DNA of 64,000 nt, from the NCBI RefSeq assembly GCF_000413315.1, contig NZ_KE340297.1, forward strand, positions 1,620,581 through 1,684,580, given 5' to 3'. The first letter of the stretch is position 1; each line of letters opens with the position of its first letter. Of the stretch, positions 26,256-35,996 are shown piece after piece. Both the position numbers and the translations under genes were made by a program. This DNA comes from Propionibacterium sp. oral taxon 192 str. F0372. Lineage in GTDB: Bacteria > Actinomycetota > Actinomycetes > Propionibacteriales > Propionibacteriaceae. Below the pieces are notes generated by a model. It saw only the letters and a program-made list of their open reading frames with translations, was not told the DNA's origin and made no database searches.

Positions 26256-27526
26256 CCAACGATTCGATCGCCGCCGTTCTCACGGCCCTGGCTGCCGGTC
26301 AGATCGATGCCGAGACTGCTCGGATCGCCATCGACAAGCTCAGCCAGTCCAACGTGCAGGTGCAAGTCCCCGATCCTGATTCTGCCTCCTCTGCGGATGC
26401 CCCGGCCTTCCAGGTGTCCGCCACGGGTGATGTCACCGAACCTATCGGACCCCGCCCTGGGGAGAAAGATCCGGCTTCCGGAGAACCGCCGACGTCGAGC
26501 GAGGAATCCCATCGGGAACAGGTCGACCGTGCGCACTCGGAGGAAGCTAGGGCAGAGGAGGGACACGTGGTTCCGTCCTCCGGGCCGGTTGTAGAGGAGG
26601 CTGCGGAGGAACCGGTGGTCGAAATCATTGGCTTCGACGATCCTGACCCCGAGGCCGAGGAGGTCGTCATCGAACCTGATCGCGTGGTTACCGCAGTGGA
26701 GTCACCATCCAGCCTGACTGATGTCGCGAACAGTGCGGGTGCCATGCTGCGTGAGGCGGGTGGGCTTGCGGCACACACCTTGGGGCGGCTCGGTCGACTC
26801 GCAGGTGGGGTGCTCAACGACGTGCGGACCGATATCGTCACCCCCGCCGCTCAGGCCGCATCTCAAGTGGTGGTTCCCTCACCAAGGCTCCCTGGGGACA
26901 CCCGCAAGGTGGTGGTCCGCTCGGTGGGACGCCGGGTGCGGATCGTTGCTGATCCGACTGTCGCCACCATCAAGGTGAAGGGCCCGCACAAGTTGCGCCG
27001 CTCGCAGACCACCTTGGAGGTGCTCACCGAGGGGGAGATAGGTCTGAACTTTGATTTCATGACCATGGTCAATCCGCCGCGTTCAGCAGAGGACCTGCGC
27101 TCCCTTGGTTTCGGTCCGGAGCTAGAGGTGCGCGTCAATCCGGAGATTACCGTCGAAGCCGAGGTGGTCGGCTCGCGGTTGATCACCATGAATGTACCCC
27201 ACATTGGACGTGTCAGGGTGACCGTCGGCGGGGCCAAGCTGATCGGCGTCCATGAGATTGGTGACGCGCTTATCCAGGCTTGCAATGCGACCGTTCAGGG
27301 AATGTGGACCTCCGGAAAATCCCGGGTCAAGGTCGAATCGGGCAATCTGACCTTGAAAATCTCGCCCGATTCGAATGTGACGGCTCGTGCCATCACCCAG
27401 CTGGCCCGGGTGGCCTGGCCTGGCGGGGTGGGGGGAGCGCTCGATGAATTTGTCGTCGGGGATGGTGCCGCTAACTTGCAGCTCGACGTGGTGCTGGGAC
27501 GTGCCTCGGTGCGCGTGGAGAACTGA
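26252..27526 (+). CDS. Conserved protein with SHOCT-like start and beta-rich C-terminus
   Basis: 424 aa, no signal peptide or membrane helix. Residues 1-32 (VLTALAAGQIDAETARIAIDKL) look like the short helical motif placed at the start of DUF4097-type adhesin-like proteins. Residues ~35-165 are acidic, Pro/Glu-rich and disordered. From ~210 on, repeated beta strands (VVVRSVGRRVRIVADPTVATIKVKG, LITMNVPHIGRVRVTVGGAKL, KSRVKVESGNLTLKI) suggest a beta-solenoid like DUF4097. Translational coupling (ATGA) to the AI-2E gene implies joint function, unknown. A strong terminator follows. Confidence 0.75.
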   Translation: MTNDSIAAVLTALAAGQIDAETARIAIDKLSQSNVQVQVPDPDSASSADAPAFQVSATGDVTEPIGPRPGEKDPASGEPPTSSEESHREQVDRAHSEEARAEEGHVVPSSGPVVEEAAEEPVVEIIGFDDPDPEAEEVVIEPDRVVTAVESPSSLTDVANSAGAMLREAGGLAAHTLGRLGRLAGGVLNDVRTDIVTPAAQAASQVVVPSPRLPGDTRKVVVRSVGRRVRIVADPTVATIKVKGPHKLRRSQTTLEVLTEGEIGLNFDFMTMVNPPRSAEDLRSLGFGPELEVRVNPEITVEAEVVGSRLITMNVPHIGRVRVTVGGAKLIGVHEIGDALIQACNATVQGMWTSGKSRVKVESGNLTLKISPDSNVTARAITQLARVAWPGGVGGALDEFVVGDGAANLQLDVVLGRASVRVEN

Positions 27527-27534
27527 ACGAAAGC

Positions 27535-27574
27535 GAGGCCGTGGCGCATTCGGGCTGACAGCAGCCACGGCCTC
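27535..27574 (+). terminator. Intrinsic terminator
   Basis: GAGGCCGTGGC (27535-27545) pairs with GCCACGGCCTC (27564-27574) around an 18-nt loop, with flanking GC/GC extension and TTT shortly after. It ends the AI-2E operon and may also serve the convergent greA. Confidence 0.85.
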
Positions 27575-27637
27575 TTCGCGTTTCTGATCCGTACTATACG
27601 CTCCGGTTTCTGTGCCGTCCGAGAATCGTCGCCTGGA

Positions 27638-28141
27638 TCAGCCCCGGAAGGGATCGACTTCCAGGATGGTCACCTTGATGTCCTTGCCGTTGGGGGCGGT
27701 GTAGGTGACCGATTCGCCTTTCTTAGCTCCAAGTACCGCAGCACCTAGTGGTGACTGGGGGGAGAACACGGATGTCTCGATGTCGTTGTCGAGCCCCAGC
27801 ATCTCGCGTGAACCGAGCAGGAAGGTTTCGGTGTCGTCGGCATCGTCGAAATAGGCGATGGTCACCAATGTGCCGGTGCTCACTTGGTCGGAATCCTCGG
27901 CGATTTCTCCGACCTCGGCGTTGCGCAGCATCTGTTCGAGTTGGCGGATGCGTCCTTCCATCTGGCCCTGCTCTTCGCGGGCGGCGTGGTAGCCACCGTT
28001 CTCGGACAGGTCGCCCTCCTCACGGGCGGCTGCGATCTTCGCGGCGATGCCAGGACGCCCGTTCTCCTTGAGGTCTTCGAGTTCTGCGTTCAGCTTGTCG
28101 AAGGCGTCCTGGGTCAGCCAGATGGTCTCGTGTTCAGCCAT
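27638..28141 (-). CDS. greA: Transcription elongation factor GreA
   Basis: 167 aa. N-terminal coiled-coil stalk with the conserved acidic tip AREEGDLSENGGYHAAREEQG, then the FKBP-like C-terminal domain (QSPLGAAVLGAKKGESVTYTAPNG). It stimulates RNA cleavage by backtracked RNA polymerase. TAGACT lies 6 nt before the ATG with only a GGAG overlapping, so a leaderless or minimal-leader message is likely. Same position as greA (Rv1080c) near mca in mycobacteria. Confidence 0.97.
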   Translation of the reverse strand: MAEHETIWLTQDAFDKLNAELEDLKENGRPGIAAKIAAAREEGDLSENGGYHAAREEQGQMEGRIRQLEQMLRNAEVGEIAEDSDQVSTGTLVTIAYFDDADDTETFLLGSREMLGLDNDIETSVFSPQSPLGAAVLGAKKGESVTYTAPNGKDIKVTILEVDPFRG

Positions 28142-29020
28142 TGCTCCAGTCTAACCTGCGGGCGGTCAGGGGAAGACCAGCGGCCAATGTCTTCGCCGGG
28201 TTCCGTTGCGGAAGGTGCCGCTGGTATGGCGGTCGTGCCTGTCTCATTTAGGGTGCCCATCAAGCCTGCCGTCGACACGGCCCAGGGAAATTCCGACGGG
28301 CGTGATCGTGACATTAAACCTGGGAGATTATGCGACGAAATGATTCGTGTGACACAAGAAAATCATTCCCGTTTCGCGTGAGTGGTTGTGTATTAGGGTT
28401 TCGGGATGCTACCTTCGAGGTTCTCTTTGTTGCTGAGCCGATCTTTTTGGTGCAGTAGCCGTCGGAAAGCAACGACTTGTCGGCCACTTCCTTGATATCT
28501 TTCATTCTCGGAGAAATTGATTAAGACGACGGAGAAACTGTTTGCTAAGCAGCTCGCCATGTTCTTCAGGTTCTGCCCTTCGAAGACAAGGGTCGCCGAT
28601 TTGTCGCAGGTGTGGAAGATTTGTTGGTAACTTGATGCTGATAATATTTCATTGTGGAGCGGTCAAAATCACGGAGAAAAGAATTCTGGTGGTCGTGATC
28701 TGGCAGTGATCGCTCGAATGATCCTGCATTAAATAGTCGGCAGATTCTTTGTGCCCGCCGATGGAAGGTCGTGCCGACGTTACCAGAATGGGAGCCGAGA
28801 TCCTCGTTCCTGGCGTGGCTTGGTGGCAAGTTTTGATGTTTGGTCGTATCGAATGCTGTTTTCTGATCACACTCTCTGAGCAACATGCACCACTGTGCCG
28901 CGCTCGTGTCGTCTGCTGTTCGGCGTGCCTCATGTGCCGATGGGAGCCGTCCTGTCCCGGGGCCGTGATTGTGCGTGGTCGTTTGTTGCTGGTGCGGTCG
29001 GGGTGGGCACAATGGTGGGT
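28142..29020. other. AT-richer intergenic region between greA and mca
   Basis: About 880 bp without a convincing gene. The stretch 28300-28760 is clearly lower in GC than both flanks. A 63-codon frame on the minus strand (28314-28505, ending SHESFRRIISQV) has no ribosome-binding site and no known relatives I recognise. No tRNA, hairpin or repeat stands out. It may be remnant or acquired DNA. The last 35 bp hold the mca promoter. Confidence 0.5.
28986..29013 (+). promoter_or_regulatory. Promoter of leaderless mca
   Basis: TTGCTG (28986-28991), 16-bp spacer, CACAAT (29008-29013), then 7 nt to the ATG at 29021. No ribosome-binding site is present. The -10 is imperfect. Confidence 0.45.
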
Positions 29021-29956
29021 ATGACCATTTCCAGTTCTGCGCGTGCTGCCGATGGGTCGAGGCTGCGGCTGCTGCACGTGCATGCCCATCCTGATGACGA
29101 GTCGTCGAAGGGGGCCGCGACGACCGCTCGCTACGTCAGTGAGGGTATCGAGGTGATGGTTGCCACCTGCACCGGCGGGGAGCGCGGATCGGTTCTCAAC
29201 CCGAAGATGGATCGCCCTGATGTGTGGGAGAACATTACCTCGATCCGGGAGCAAGAGATGCATCTTGCCCGGGAGATCCTGGGGGTCAGGCATGTCGCGC
29301 TGGGCTTTGAAGATTCCGGGCTTCCCGAGGGAGACCCTCTTCCCCCGCTGCCCGCGGGCTGTTTCGCGACCTTGGATCCGCAGGAGGCTGCCCGGCCCTT
29401 GGTTGAGGTGATCAGGAGATTCCGGCCTCATGTCATCACCACCTATGACGAATCCGGTGGCTATCCGCATCCCGATCATGTGCAGTGCAACCGGATTACT
29501 ATCGCAGCTCTTGGTCAGGCCGCCGATCCTGGGCATGCCCAAGAGTTGGGGGATGCGTGGCGGGTGCCCAAGATGTACTACCAGTTCGGTTTCCACCGAC
29601 GCCGGTTTGCGGCCCTCGACGCGGGGATGCGTGCCAACGACCTAGAGTCTCCCTACGGCGAGCGGCTCCAGATGTGGCAGGACCGCAATTATGAGCACCG
29701 CATCACTACCCGGGTGGAGTGCGGGGAGTTCTTCGAGGTGCGCGACGATGCCCTGCGGGCCCACGCATCCCAGGTTGATCCCGATGGTATGTGGTTTGCG
29801 GTACCTCTGGAGATCCAGCGGGCCGTTTGGCCTACCGAGGACTGGCAGCTGGTCTATTCAGCGGTGCCCACGGTTATTCCTGAGGACGATCTGTTCGCCG
29901 GGCTGCGCCCGGATCCACCACAGGCTCCCGATCCTGCACGACTCTGGGAGCCCTAA
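29021..29956 (+). CDS. mca: Mycothiol S-conjugate amidase
   Basis: 311 aa, LmbE-like zinc hydrolase. Zinc motif HAHPDDESSKGAATTARY and the second site GGYPHPDHVQCNRI are intact, and the Mca/MshB core TCTGGERGSVLNP is present. It cleaves mycothiol conjugates, releasing mercapturic acids for export, so the organism makes mycothiol. I place the start at 29021 (MTISSSARAA); the open frame reaches 28895 but the extra residues are implausible. An ATG at 29012 is possible. Confidence 0.95.
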   Translation: MTISSSARAADGSRLRLLHVHAHPDDESSKGAATTARYVSEGIEVMVATCTGGERGSVLNPKMDRPDVWENITSIREQEMHLAREILGVRHVALGFEDSGLPEGDPLPPLPAGCFATLDPQEAARPLVEVIRRFRPHVITTYDESGGYPHPDHVQCNRITIAALGQAADPGHAQELGDAWRVPKMYYQFGFHRRRFAALDAGMRANDLESPYGERLQMWQDRNYEHRITTRVECGEFFEVRDDALRAHASQVDPDGMWFAVPLEIQRAVWPTEDWQLVYSAVPTVIPEDDLFAGLRPDPPQAPDPARLWEP

Positions 29957-30046
29957 GCGTGGTTTGCGACAATTCCGGTGCGTGGTACCAGCGGAATTGT
30001 CGGTGGATGCGGCTAGGTTTTCGCCGAGGAGCCCAGGAAGGTGACC

Positions 30047-31171
30047 ATGGTTCGTTTCATCCACACATCCGATTGGCAGCTGGGCATGACCAGGCACTAC
30101 CTGCCACCCGAGGCTCAGGCGAGGTTCACTGCCGACCGCGTTGACGCTGTGCGGCGCATTGGTGAGCTGGCTCGTCGTCTCGGTGCCGAGTTTGTGGTGG
30201 TGGCAGGCGATGTCTTCGAGCACTCCAACCTGCCCGATGCCCATCTCGCACGAGCAGCCGGGGCACTGGGCGAGATGGGGGTTCCGGTGTATTTGCTGCC
30301 GGGCAACCACGACCACTTGGGTCCGGGATCGGTATGGAGCCGCGATGCCTTCACCAAGGGTCTTCCCGGCTCGGTCCATGTTCTCGATACCCCCGGCATC
30401 CACCGGGTAAGTGAGAGCATCGAGCTCGTTGCCGCCCCGTGGACGGGAAAACACCCCGAGGCCGACCCCGTCGCCGGGGCTCTCGGCGGCCTGGCTCCGG
30501 GAGGATCGATACGGATTCTCGTCGGACATGGCATGCTGGGCGGGGTCACTTTCACCGATGACTCCGATGGCTCAGTGGTACGCCCCGAACCCCTACACCA
30601 GGCTCTGAACGCCGGGGTGATCCACTACGCAGCCTTGGGCGATCGGCACATCATGTGGCCGCCCGACAACTCCGGGCGCATTCACTATCCCGGTGCTCAT
30701 GAATCGACGAGCTTCCGGGAAAAAGGCCCTGGCAAGGTCCTCGAAGTCGAGCTTGGCGATGAAACACTCACCGTTACACCTCATGTCGTTGGTCGCTGGG
30801 AACATGTCTTGGTTGATGCCGACCTGGAATCCGATGCCGATCTCAATGTCCTTGATGCGCAGCTGTCGGCCATGTCTGATCGGGAGCGCACCATCGTCAA
30901 GCACGTCCTGCGGGGCAGTCTCGACATGGCCCAGTCCGCCCGGCTGGATGAGATCCTCGACCGGCACAAGGAAGTCTTCGCTTCCCTCACAGCTTGGGCC
31001 CGGCACAGCGACCTGGTGGTCATCCCGGGTGGCGACGATTTTGCGGGCCTTCCGGTTGGTGGTTTCGCCAAGACGGCCGCCGATGAACTCGCGGCTCGGG
31101 CTGCTGCTGGGGATGACACCGCAGTTGGTGCCCTCAAACTGATGTATCGGCTGGCGGGAGGTGTGCGATGA
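30047..31171 (+). CDS. Metallophosphoesterase, SbcD/YhaO-like DNA exonuclease
   Basis: 374 aa. Calcineurin-like phosphoesterase motifs are in order: HTSDWQLG (D-x-H region), VVAGDVFEHSNL (GDxxD variant), LPGNHDHLG (GNHD) and VGHGMLGG, followed by the ALGDRHIMWP region. It is coupled (ATGA) to a Rad50-like ATPase. The pair is organised like YhaO-YhaN of Bacillus and SbcD-SbcC. The ATG at 30047 has GGAAGG 5 nt upstream. The protein would cut DNA ends or hairpins with Mn2+. Confidence 0.9.
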   Translation: MVRFIHTSDWQLGMTRHYLPPEAQARFTADRVDAVRRIGELARRLGAEFVVVAGDVFEHSNLPDAHLARAAGALGEMGVPVYLLPGNHDHLGPGSVWSRDAFTKGLPGSVHVLDTPGIHRVSESIELVAAPWTGKHPEADPVAGALGGLAPGGSIRILVGHGMLGGVTFTDDSDGSVVRPEPLHQALNAGVIHYAALGDRHIMWPPDNSGRIHYPGAHESTSFREKGPGKVLEVELGDETLTVTPHVVGRWEHVLVDADLESDADLNVLDAQLSAMSDRERTIVKHVLRGSLDMAQSARLDEILDRHKEVFASLTAWARHSDLVVIPGGDDFAGLPVGGFAKTAADELAARAAAGDDTAVGALKLMYRLAGGVR

Positions 31172-33771
31172 GGCTGCACCGCATTCGATTGATCAACTAT
31201 AAGGGCGTCGCCGAGCGTGAAGTGGAGTTCCCCGACACCGGGGTGGTGATCATCTCTGGGGACAACGAGGTGGGCAAGACCTCCCTGGTGGAGGCCCTCG
31301 GTATGGTTGTTGGGTACAAACACACCTCCGGAAGCCGGGTGATCAGGGTCGCACAACCAGTGGGCCGGGATGTTGGGGTCAGCGTCGAGGTGGAGTTCTC
31401 CCTCACTGGTCACCGGGTCGTGCTGTCTCGCACGTGGCTGCGCAAACCCACCACCACGCTGAGTTTCGTCGAGGGTCCGCGCGCCGGGGAGAAACTAGCT
31501 GGGGATCAGGCGAATAATGCCTTCGACGAGCTTTGGTCGCGAAACGATGAGGTGTTGTGGCGAGCCCTCCAACTGCTGCAGGTGGCCGGTTCCGGCCCGT
31601 GGCACCTCGGTGATTCCCGGGTGCTGTCCGGTGCCCTCGATGCAGCCTCTGGAGGTGACGATATCTCCGACGACGCCCAGCAACTATTGACGAAGGTTTC
31701 CGAGGAGGTCAATCGGTACTTCACTCCCACCCGCAAACCCAACAAGGACTACCAATCGGTGCTTACCGAGGTGGAGCGCAGCGCATCGGAATGGCGAGCG
31801 GCCGAGGAAGCCGTCGCCGGTCTGGAGGATGCGCGCCAGGCCGTCGACGAGGCAGAGCAACGATACGAGCAGCTGAACTTGGCCGTTGCCGGGGCCCGCC
31901 GGGAGGTCGAGGTATGGCATCAACGCCTGGCCGGGGTTACCGATGCCGTCGAGGTCGCTCGTAGCGCTGGGGAATCGGTGAGGTCAGCTGGATTGGAGGC
32001 AGAACGGGCCGATACCGCGTGGCGGGAACGCTTCCGACTCACCGAACAGGTTGATGAGCGCCGCCAGCAGATTACCGACAGCATGTCTGCGATCCGGGAA
32101 GCCCAGCAGGACGTCGATGCCTTGGAGCAGGGCGTTGCACAGCGACGTGCGGAATACGAGGCTGAATTCCGGCGATTGGGTGAACTCACCAGGAGTATCG
32201 AGAGGGTTCGCTCACGCCGCGATCATCTGGTCAAACTGGCAGACAAACAGCGTCTCGCCTCGCGGCTTGCCTCGTTCGAGGAACTGCGTCAGCAGATGGC
32301 CCTGCTGGAGGCCAAGCAGATCCAAGATTGTGACGAGGCCTTCTTCACCCGCTTGGAGAAGGCCCGCGTCACTGCAGCCGAGGCGCAGTGGAAACTGGAG
32401 GCTGCCAGCGCCCGGCTAGGTGTTGAGATGCTGGGCAGTGACACCATCCTGGTCGACGGAGCCCCGATCTCCAATGACCTGGAACGTCCGGTCACCACGA
32501 ACATGATGATCGAGGTGCCCGGCATCGTGCGTCTCACCATCCGGGCAGCTTCCTTCGAGGATCTGCGATCAGCAGCTGAGAAAGCCGATGAGGAACTCGC
32601 CGAGATGCTAGCCATCATCAAAGCCCCCGACATGGATGCTGCCTTGAGATTGAAGGCCGAGCTCGACAACGCGCGTATTGAATGGAAGATACTGAGTCGG
32701 CAGCGAGAAGACCTGCTGGATGGGGACACCGAGGCCCAACTGCGGGACAGACTGGAGAATCTCACTGCGCAGGTCAATTCCTGGTCCGGGGAACCCAGCC
32801 CGAGCGATCTACCTGACTGTGATGCGGCTCTGGCCTGCCTCGACGAGGAAAGAGCCCGGTGTGCTGATGCCGTGGACTTGGCTCGCATCGCACGGGAAGC
32901 CGCCGAAGCCAAGGCCAACTTCCGGTGCCGGGAGCTGGCCGATCTCCAAGGCCGTCAGCAGATTCTCGATCAGGAACTGGCGTCACGGGTCAGCGAACTC
33001 AATGCCGCCCGGCAGGAAACCCGCGACGACGACCTGCAAGCGGCAAAGCAGCGGGCGGCTGCAAACCTGCAGGTGGCACAGGAACGTAACCAGGTGGCCG
33101 AGGCCCATCTCGTCGAATTGGGAGCCGATGCGGTGCAGGCTGATGCAACATCGGCTGAAGACAATCTCAAGGGGCTCACCGAGCGTCTCCGGGAGGCCGA
33201 CAGGCGCCGTATTGAGGCGAAGTCTCGGTTGGCAGCACTTGCTCCCGACGAATTGCAAACAGCCCTTGATGAGGCTGCCACCAGGGCTGAGGCTGCACGA
33301 GACGAGGCAGATTCCTGGCAACTGCGCGCCGAGCGGGCGAAGCTCCTAGAGGAAACCTTGCTCGCCCACCGTGAACAGGCCCAGGCCCGCTATGTCGAAC
33401 CCTTCCGCCACGAGATTGTGGAACTGGGCCGGGCACTGCACGCTGACCCCGGATTTGATGTGCGGATCGACACCAATCTCGTGATTGCCGAACGTCATCT
33501 GGGCGGCTGCTGGCTGGGTTTCGACGCGTTGTCCACCGGAGCCAAGGAACAACTTGTCATTCTGGCGAGGCTTGCCGCCGCATGTCTGGTTGCGCCTGGG
33601 GAACCGATGCCAGTGGTACTCGACGATGCCCTCGGTCACGCCGACCAGCGGCGGCTACGGCGGATGTGGAATGCGCTGACGGTGGCCGGTGACAAGGTGC
33701 AGGTGATCGTGCTGACGGCGAATCCGGACAGGTATGCAGGGCTGTGCGGAGCGATGTACGTCGAGTTGTGA
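31168..33771 (+). CDS. SbcC/Rad50-like (YhaN-type) AAA ATPase
   Basis: 867 aa. Walker A GDNEVGKTS at residues 31-39, a long Glu/Arg/Gln-rich coiled-coil region (about 190-740), signature-like FDALSTGAKEQLVILARLAAA and Walker B VVLDDALGHADQRR near the end. The central hinge shows no CxxC zinc hook; only scattered Cys are seen, as in YhaN. It works with the upstream nuclease in DNA double-strand-end processing. Length is typical of the YhaN type and shorter than E. coli SbcC (~1050 aa). Confidence 0.9.
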   Translation: MRLHRIRLINYKGVAEREVEFPDTGVVIISGDNEVGKTSLVEALGMVVGYKHTSGSRVIRVAQPVGRDVGVSVEVEFSLTGHRVVLSRTWLRKPTTTLSFVEGPRAGEKLAGDQANNAFDELWSRNDEVLWRALQLLQVAGSGPWHLGDSRVLSGALDAASGGDDISDDAQQLLTKVSEEVNRYFTPTRKPNKDYQSVLTEVERSASEWRAAEEAVAGLEDARQAVDEAEQRYEQLNLAVAGARREVEVWHQRLAGVTDAVEVARSAGESVRSAGLEAERADTAWRERFRLTEQVDERRQQITDSMSAIREAQQDVDALEQGVAQRRAEYEAEFRRLGELTRSIERVRSRRDHLVKLADKQRLASRLASFEELRQQMALLEAKQIQDCDEAFFTRLEKARVTAAEAQWKLEAASARLGVEMLGSDTILVDGAPISNDLERPVTTNMMIEVPGIVRLTIRAASFEDLRSAAEKADEELAEMLAIIKAPDMDAALRLKAELDNARIEWKILSRQREDLLDGDTEAQLRDRLENLTAQVNSWSGEPSPSDLPDCDAALACLDEERARCADAVDLARIAREAAEAKANFRCRELADLQGRQQILDQELASRVSELNAARQETRDDDLQAAKQRAAANLQVAQERNQVAEAHLVELGADAVQADATSAEDNLKGLTERLREADRRRIEAKSRLAALAPDELQTALDEAATRAEAARDEADSWQLRAERAKLLEETLLAHREQAQARYVEPFRHEIVELGRALHADPGFDVRIDTNLVIAERHLGGCWLGFDALSTGAKEQLVILARLAAACLVAPGEPMPVVLDDALGHADQRRLRRMWNALTVAGDKVQVIVLTANPDRYAGLCGAMYVEL

Positions 33772-33794
33772 ACTGAGCCGGTAGCCTTGCCCCC

Positions 33795-35876
33795 ATGGCC
33801 AATCGTCTCGTCCAGTCATCCAGTCCCTACTTGCAGTTGCATGCGGACAACCCGGTCGATTGGTTCGAATGGGGGCCGGAGGCCTTCGAGGAAGCCCGCC
33901 GCCGCGACGTCCCGGTGCTGGTCAGTGTCGGATACTTGGCCTGCCACTGGTGCCACGTGATGGCCCGTGAAACTTTCAGCGATCCGAAGGTTGCCGCCGA
34001 ACTCAATGAGCACTACGTCGCTATCAAGGTCGATCGTGAAGAACGCCCCGACGTGGACCAGGCATTGATGCGGGTCACCCAGGCTCTCACTGGCCAAGGC
34101 GGATGGCCGATGACCGTCATCCTTACCCCTGATGCGCAGCCCTTCTTCGCTGGAACCTATTTCCCGCCCGAGCCCCGCGATGGACAACCTTCCTTCACTC
34201 AGTTCATTGATGCGCTCGCTAGCGCCTGGGAGAGCCGCCGTGCTGAGGTCCTCGAATCTGCGGACACCATCGTGTTGCGGCTCCAGGGCATGGATCACCC
34301 CCCGATTCGCGATGTTGAGGATCGTAAAGTGGCACCGACTCGCCTGGTCACCGACGTGCACACCCAGTACGACTCCGAGCATGGGGGCTTCATGCTGGGT
34401 GCCCCGAAGTTTCCGCAACCAGCCCTGCTCGATGCGTTGTTTGTCCGCAGTGACCAGATGGCCAATGACCGGGCGCTTTACACTTTGGATTGCATGGCCC
34501 GAGGCGGCATCCATGACTGGGTTGGCGGTGGATTCCACCGTTACGCGGTCGATGCCGGATGGGAGGTACCGCATTTCGAGAAGATGCTCAGCGACAATGC
34601 ACTGCTGTTGGGCACCTACACCCGCGGTTTCCTGCGAGCCACCCCGGACGACGGAACCGAACAGCACGAACTCTTCACCAAGGTAGCCAGCGGAATCGTC
34701 GGCTGGATGCAGCAGATGCAACTTCCCTCGGGTGCGCTCGCATCCTCCCAATCGGCCGAATCCCTCGACGAGCAGGGCAACAGCGTCGAGGGCGCCTATT
34801 ACCTGTGGACCCCGGCTCAGCTTGATGAGGTCCTCGGCAAGGATTCCCGGTTCGCCCAAGGTGTCTTCCACGTCACTTTCAACGGGAACATGCCGTCTGG
34901 CGCGCATGCACCCACCGACGGCAGTGGCCGATCGACCCTCCAGTATCACGGACTGCCGCACCCCGGACGAATGGAACGAATTCTCGCCACCTTGCGCGAG
35001 GCCCGATCTCAGCGCCCAGCCCCGGCTGTTGATGACAAGGTGATTACCGCTTGGAATGGGTTGGCCGTCGAATCTCTGGTGCGTGCCGCGATCGTTTTCG
35101 GTCATCCGCAATGGCTGGAATTGGCCACCGGCATCGCCGGATACCTGTGGCAGGTGCACTGGGATGGGCAAGAACGTCTTCTGGCTCGTTCTTCGGTCGA
35201 GCGCGCCGGTGAATTCCTGATCGGCTCCGATGGCGGGGCGGGGGACTACGCGTCCGCAGTGATCGGCTTCCTGGCCTTGGGCGGTGCACTGGGTGATGCA
35301 GTGTGGATTGAGCGGGCCGTGGAGTTGATGGACCGGGCGGTCGAGCTGTTCCATTCTGGTGACGGTGGCTTCCACGATTCGATGCCCGACGAGACCCTTT
35401 TCGAGCGCCCGCGTCGTTACGAGGACGATGCGATGCCCTCGGCAACCTCAATGATGGTCGTCGCTCTGCGTCAGGTCGCGGAACTAACCGGGCGCAGGGA
35501 ACTGGCGGAGCGGGCGGATGCTGCGGCCATGCGGCTGCGTCACGTGCTGGTGGCCAACCCGGTGCATTCGGGCTGGGGTCTCGCCGATCTGCTGTCGCGT
35601 TCTGAGGCTGCCAAGGGGACTGGCCCGGCGCAGATCGTCGTGGTCGACGACTCTGGTGATGTCATGGGCGAACTTAACCGGGCCGCTTGGCGCCTGGCCC
35701 CCTGGGGCTCACTAGTCGTCCGAGGTCCGGCCGGGGCAACGGGATTCGGGACGTTGTTCGACAATCGCACCGAGATTGACGGTCCCACGGCCTATATCTG
35801 CCGTGATCAGGTGTGTGTCGCGCCGATAACCCAGTGGGCCGACCTGCGAGAGATCCTCTGGCCGCACCAGCATTGA
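33795..35876 (+). CDS. Thioredoxin-domain (DUF255/YyaL/SSP411) protein
   Basis: 693 aa. N-terminal thioredoxin-like domain with [14 protein letters not shown] (Cys50, Cys53), then a six-hairpin glycosidase-like fold ([58 protein letters not shown]). The family is widespread but its substrate is unknown; epimerase-like or thiol roles are proposed. TAGCCT lies 7 nt before the ATG, giving a leaderless message. Its neighbours match the mycobacterial order mca-(...)-Rv1084-like. Confidence 0.92.
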   Translation: MANRLVQSSSPYLQLHADNPVDWFEWGPEAFEEARRRDVPVLVSVGYLACHWCHVMARETFSDPKVAAELNEHYVAIKVDREERPDVDQALMRVTQALTGQGGWPMTVILTPDAQPFFAGTYFPPEPRDGQPSFTQFIDALASAWESRRAEVLESADTIVLRLQGMDHPPIRDVEDRKVAPTRLVTDVHTQYDSEHGGFMLGAPKFPQPALLDALFVRSDQMANDRALYTLDCMARGGIHDWVGGGFHRYAVDAGWEVPHFEKMLSDNALLLGTYTRGFLRATPDDGTEQHELFTKVASGIVGWMQQMQLPSGALASSQSAESLDEQGNSVEGAYYLWTPAQLDEVLGKDSRFAQGVFHVTFNGNMPSGAHAPTDGSGRSTLQYHGLPHPGRMERILATLREARSQRPAPAVDDKVITAWNGLAVESLVRAAIVFGHPQWLELATGIAGYLWQVHWDGQERLLARSSVERAGEFLIGSDGGAGDYASAVIGFLALGGALGDAVWIERAVELMDRAVELFHSGDGGFHDSMPDETLFERPRRYEDDAMPSATSMMVVALRQVAELTGRRELAERADAAAMRLRHVLVANPVHSGWGLADLLSRSEAAKGTGPAQIVVVDDSGDVMGELNRAAWRLAPWGSLVVRGPAGATGFGTLFDNRTEIDGPTAYICRDQVCVAPITQWADLREILWPHQH

Positions 35877-35996
35877 GTCGCGCCCGGCCTGAACCGCATC
35901 GCCGTTGGTACCTCGTCGATGGGATGCCGATCCGGTTCTGACGCATCTTGTCGTGCGCGGCAGTGGGATGAAGGAGCGGTGCGCCGCAATGATGCG

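Noticed and set aside
28314-28505. 63-codon frame on the minus strand
   Set aside because: No ribosome-binding site, no recognisable family and poor codon bias; mentioned only in the gap description.
33816-35375. 519-codon open frame on the minus strand
   Set aside because: Antisense to the clearly conserved DUF255 gene; composition is not protein-like.
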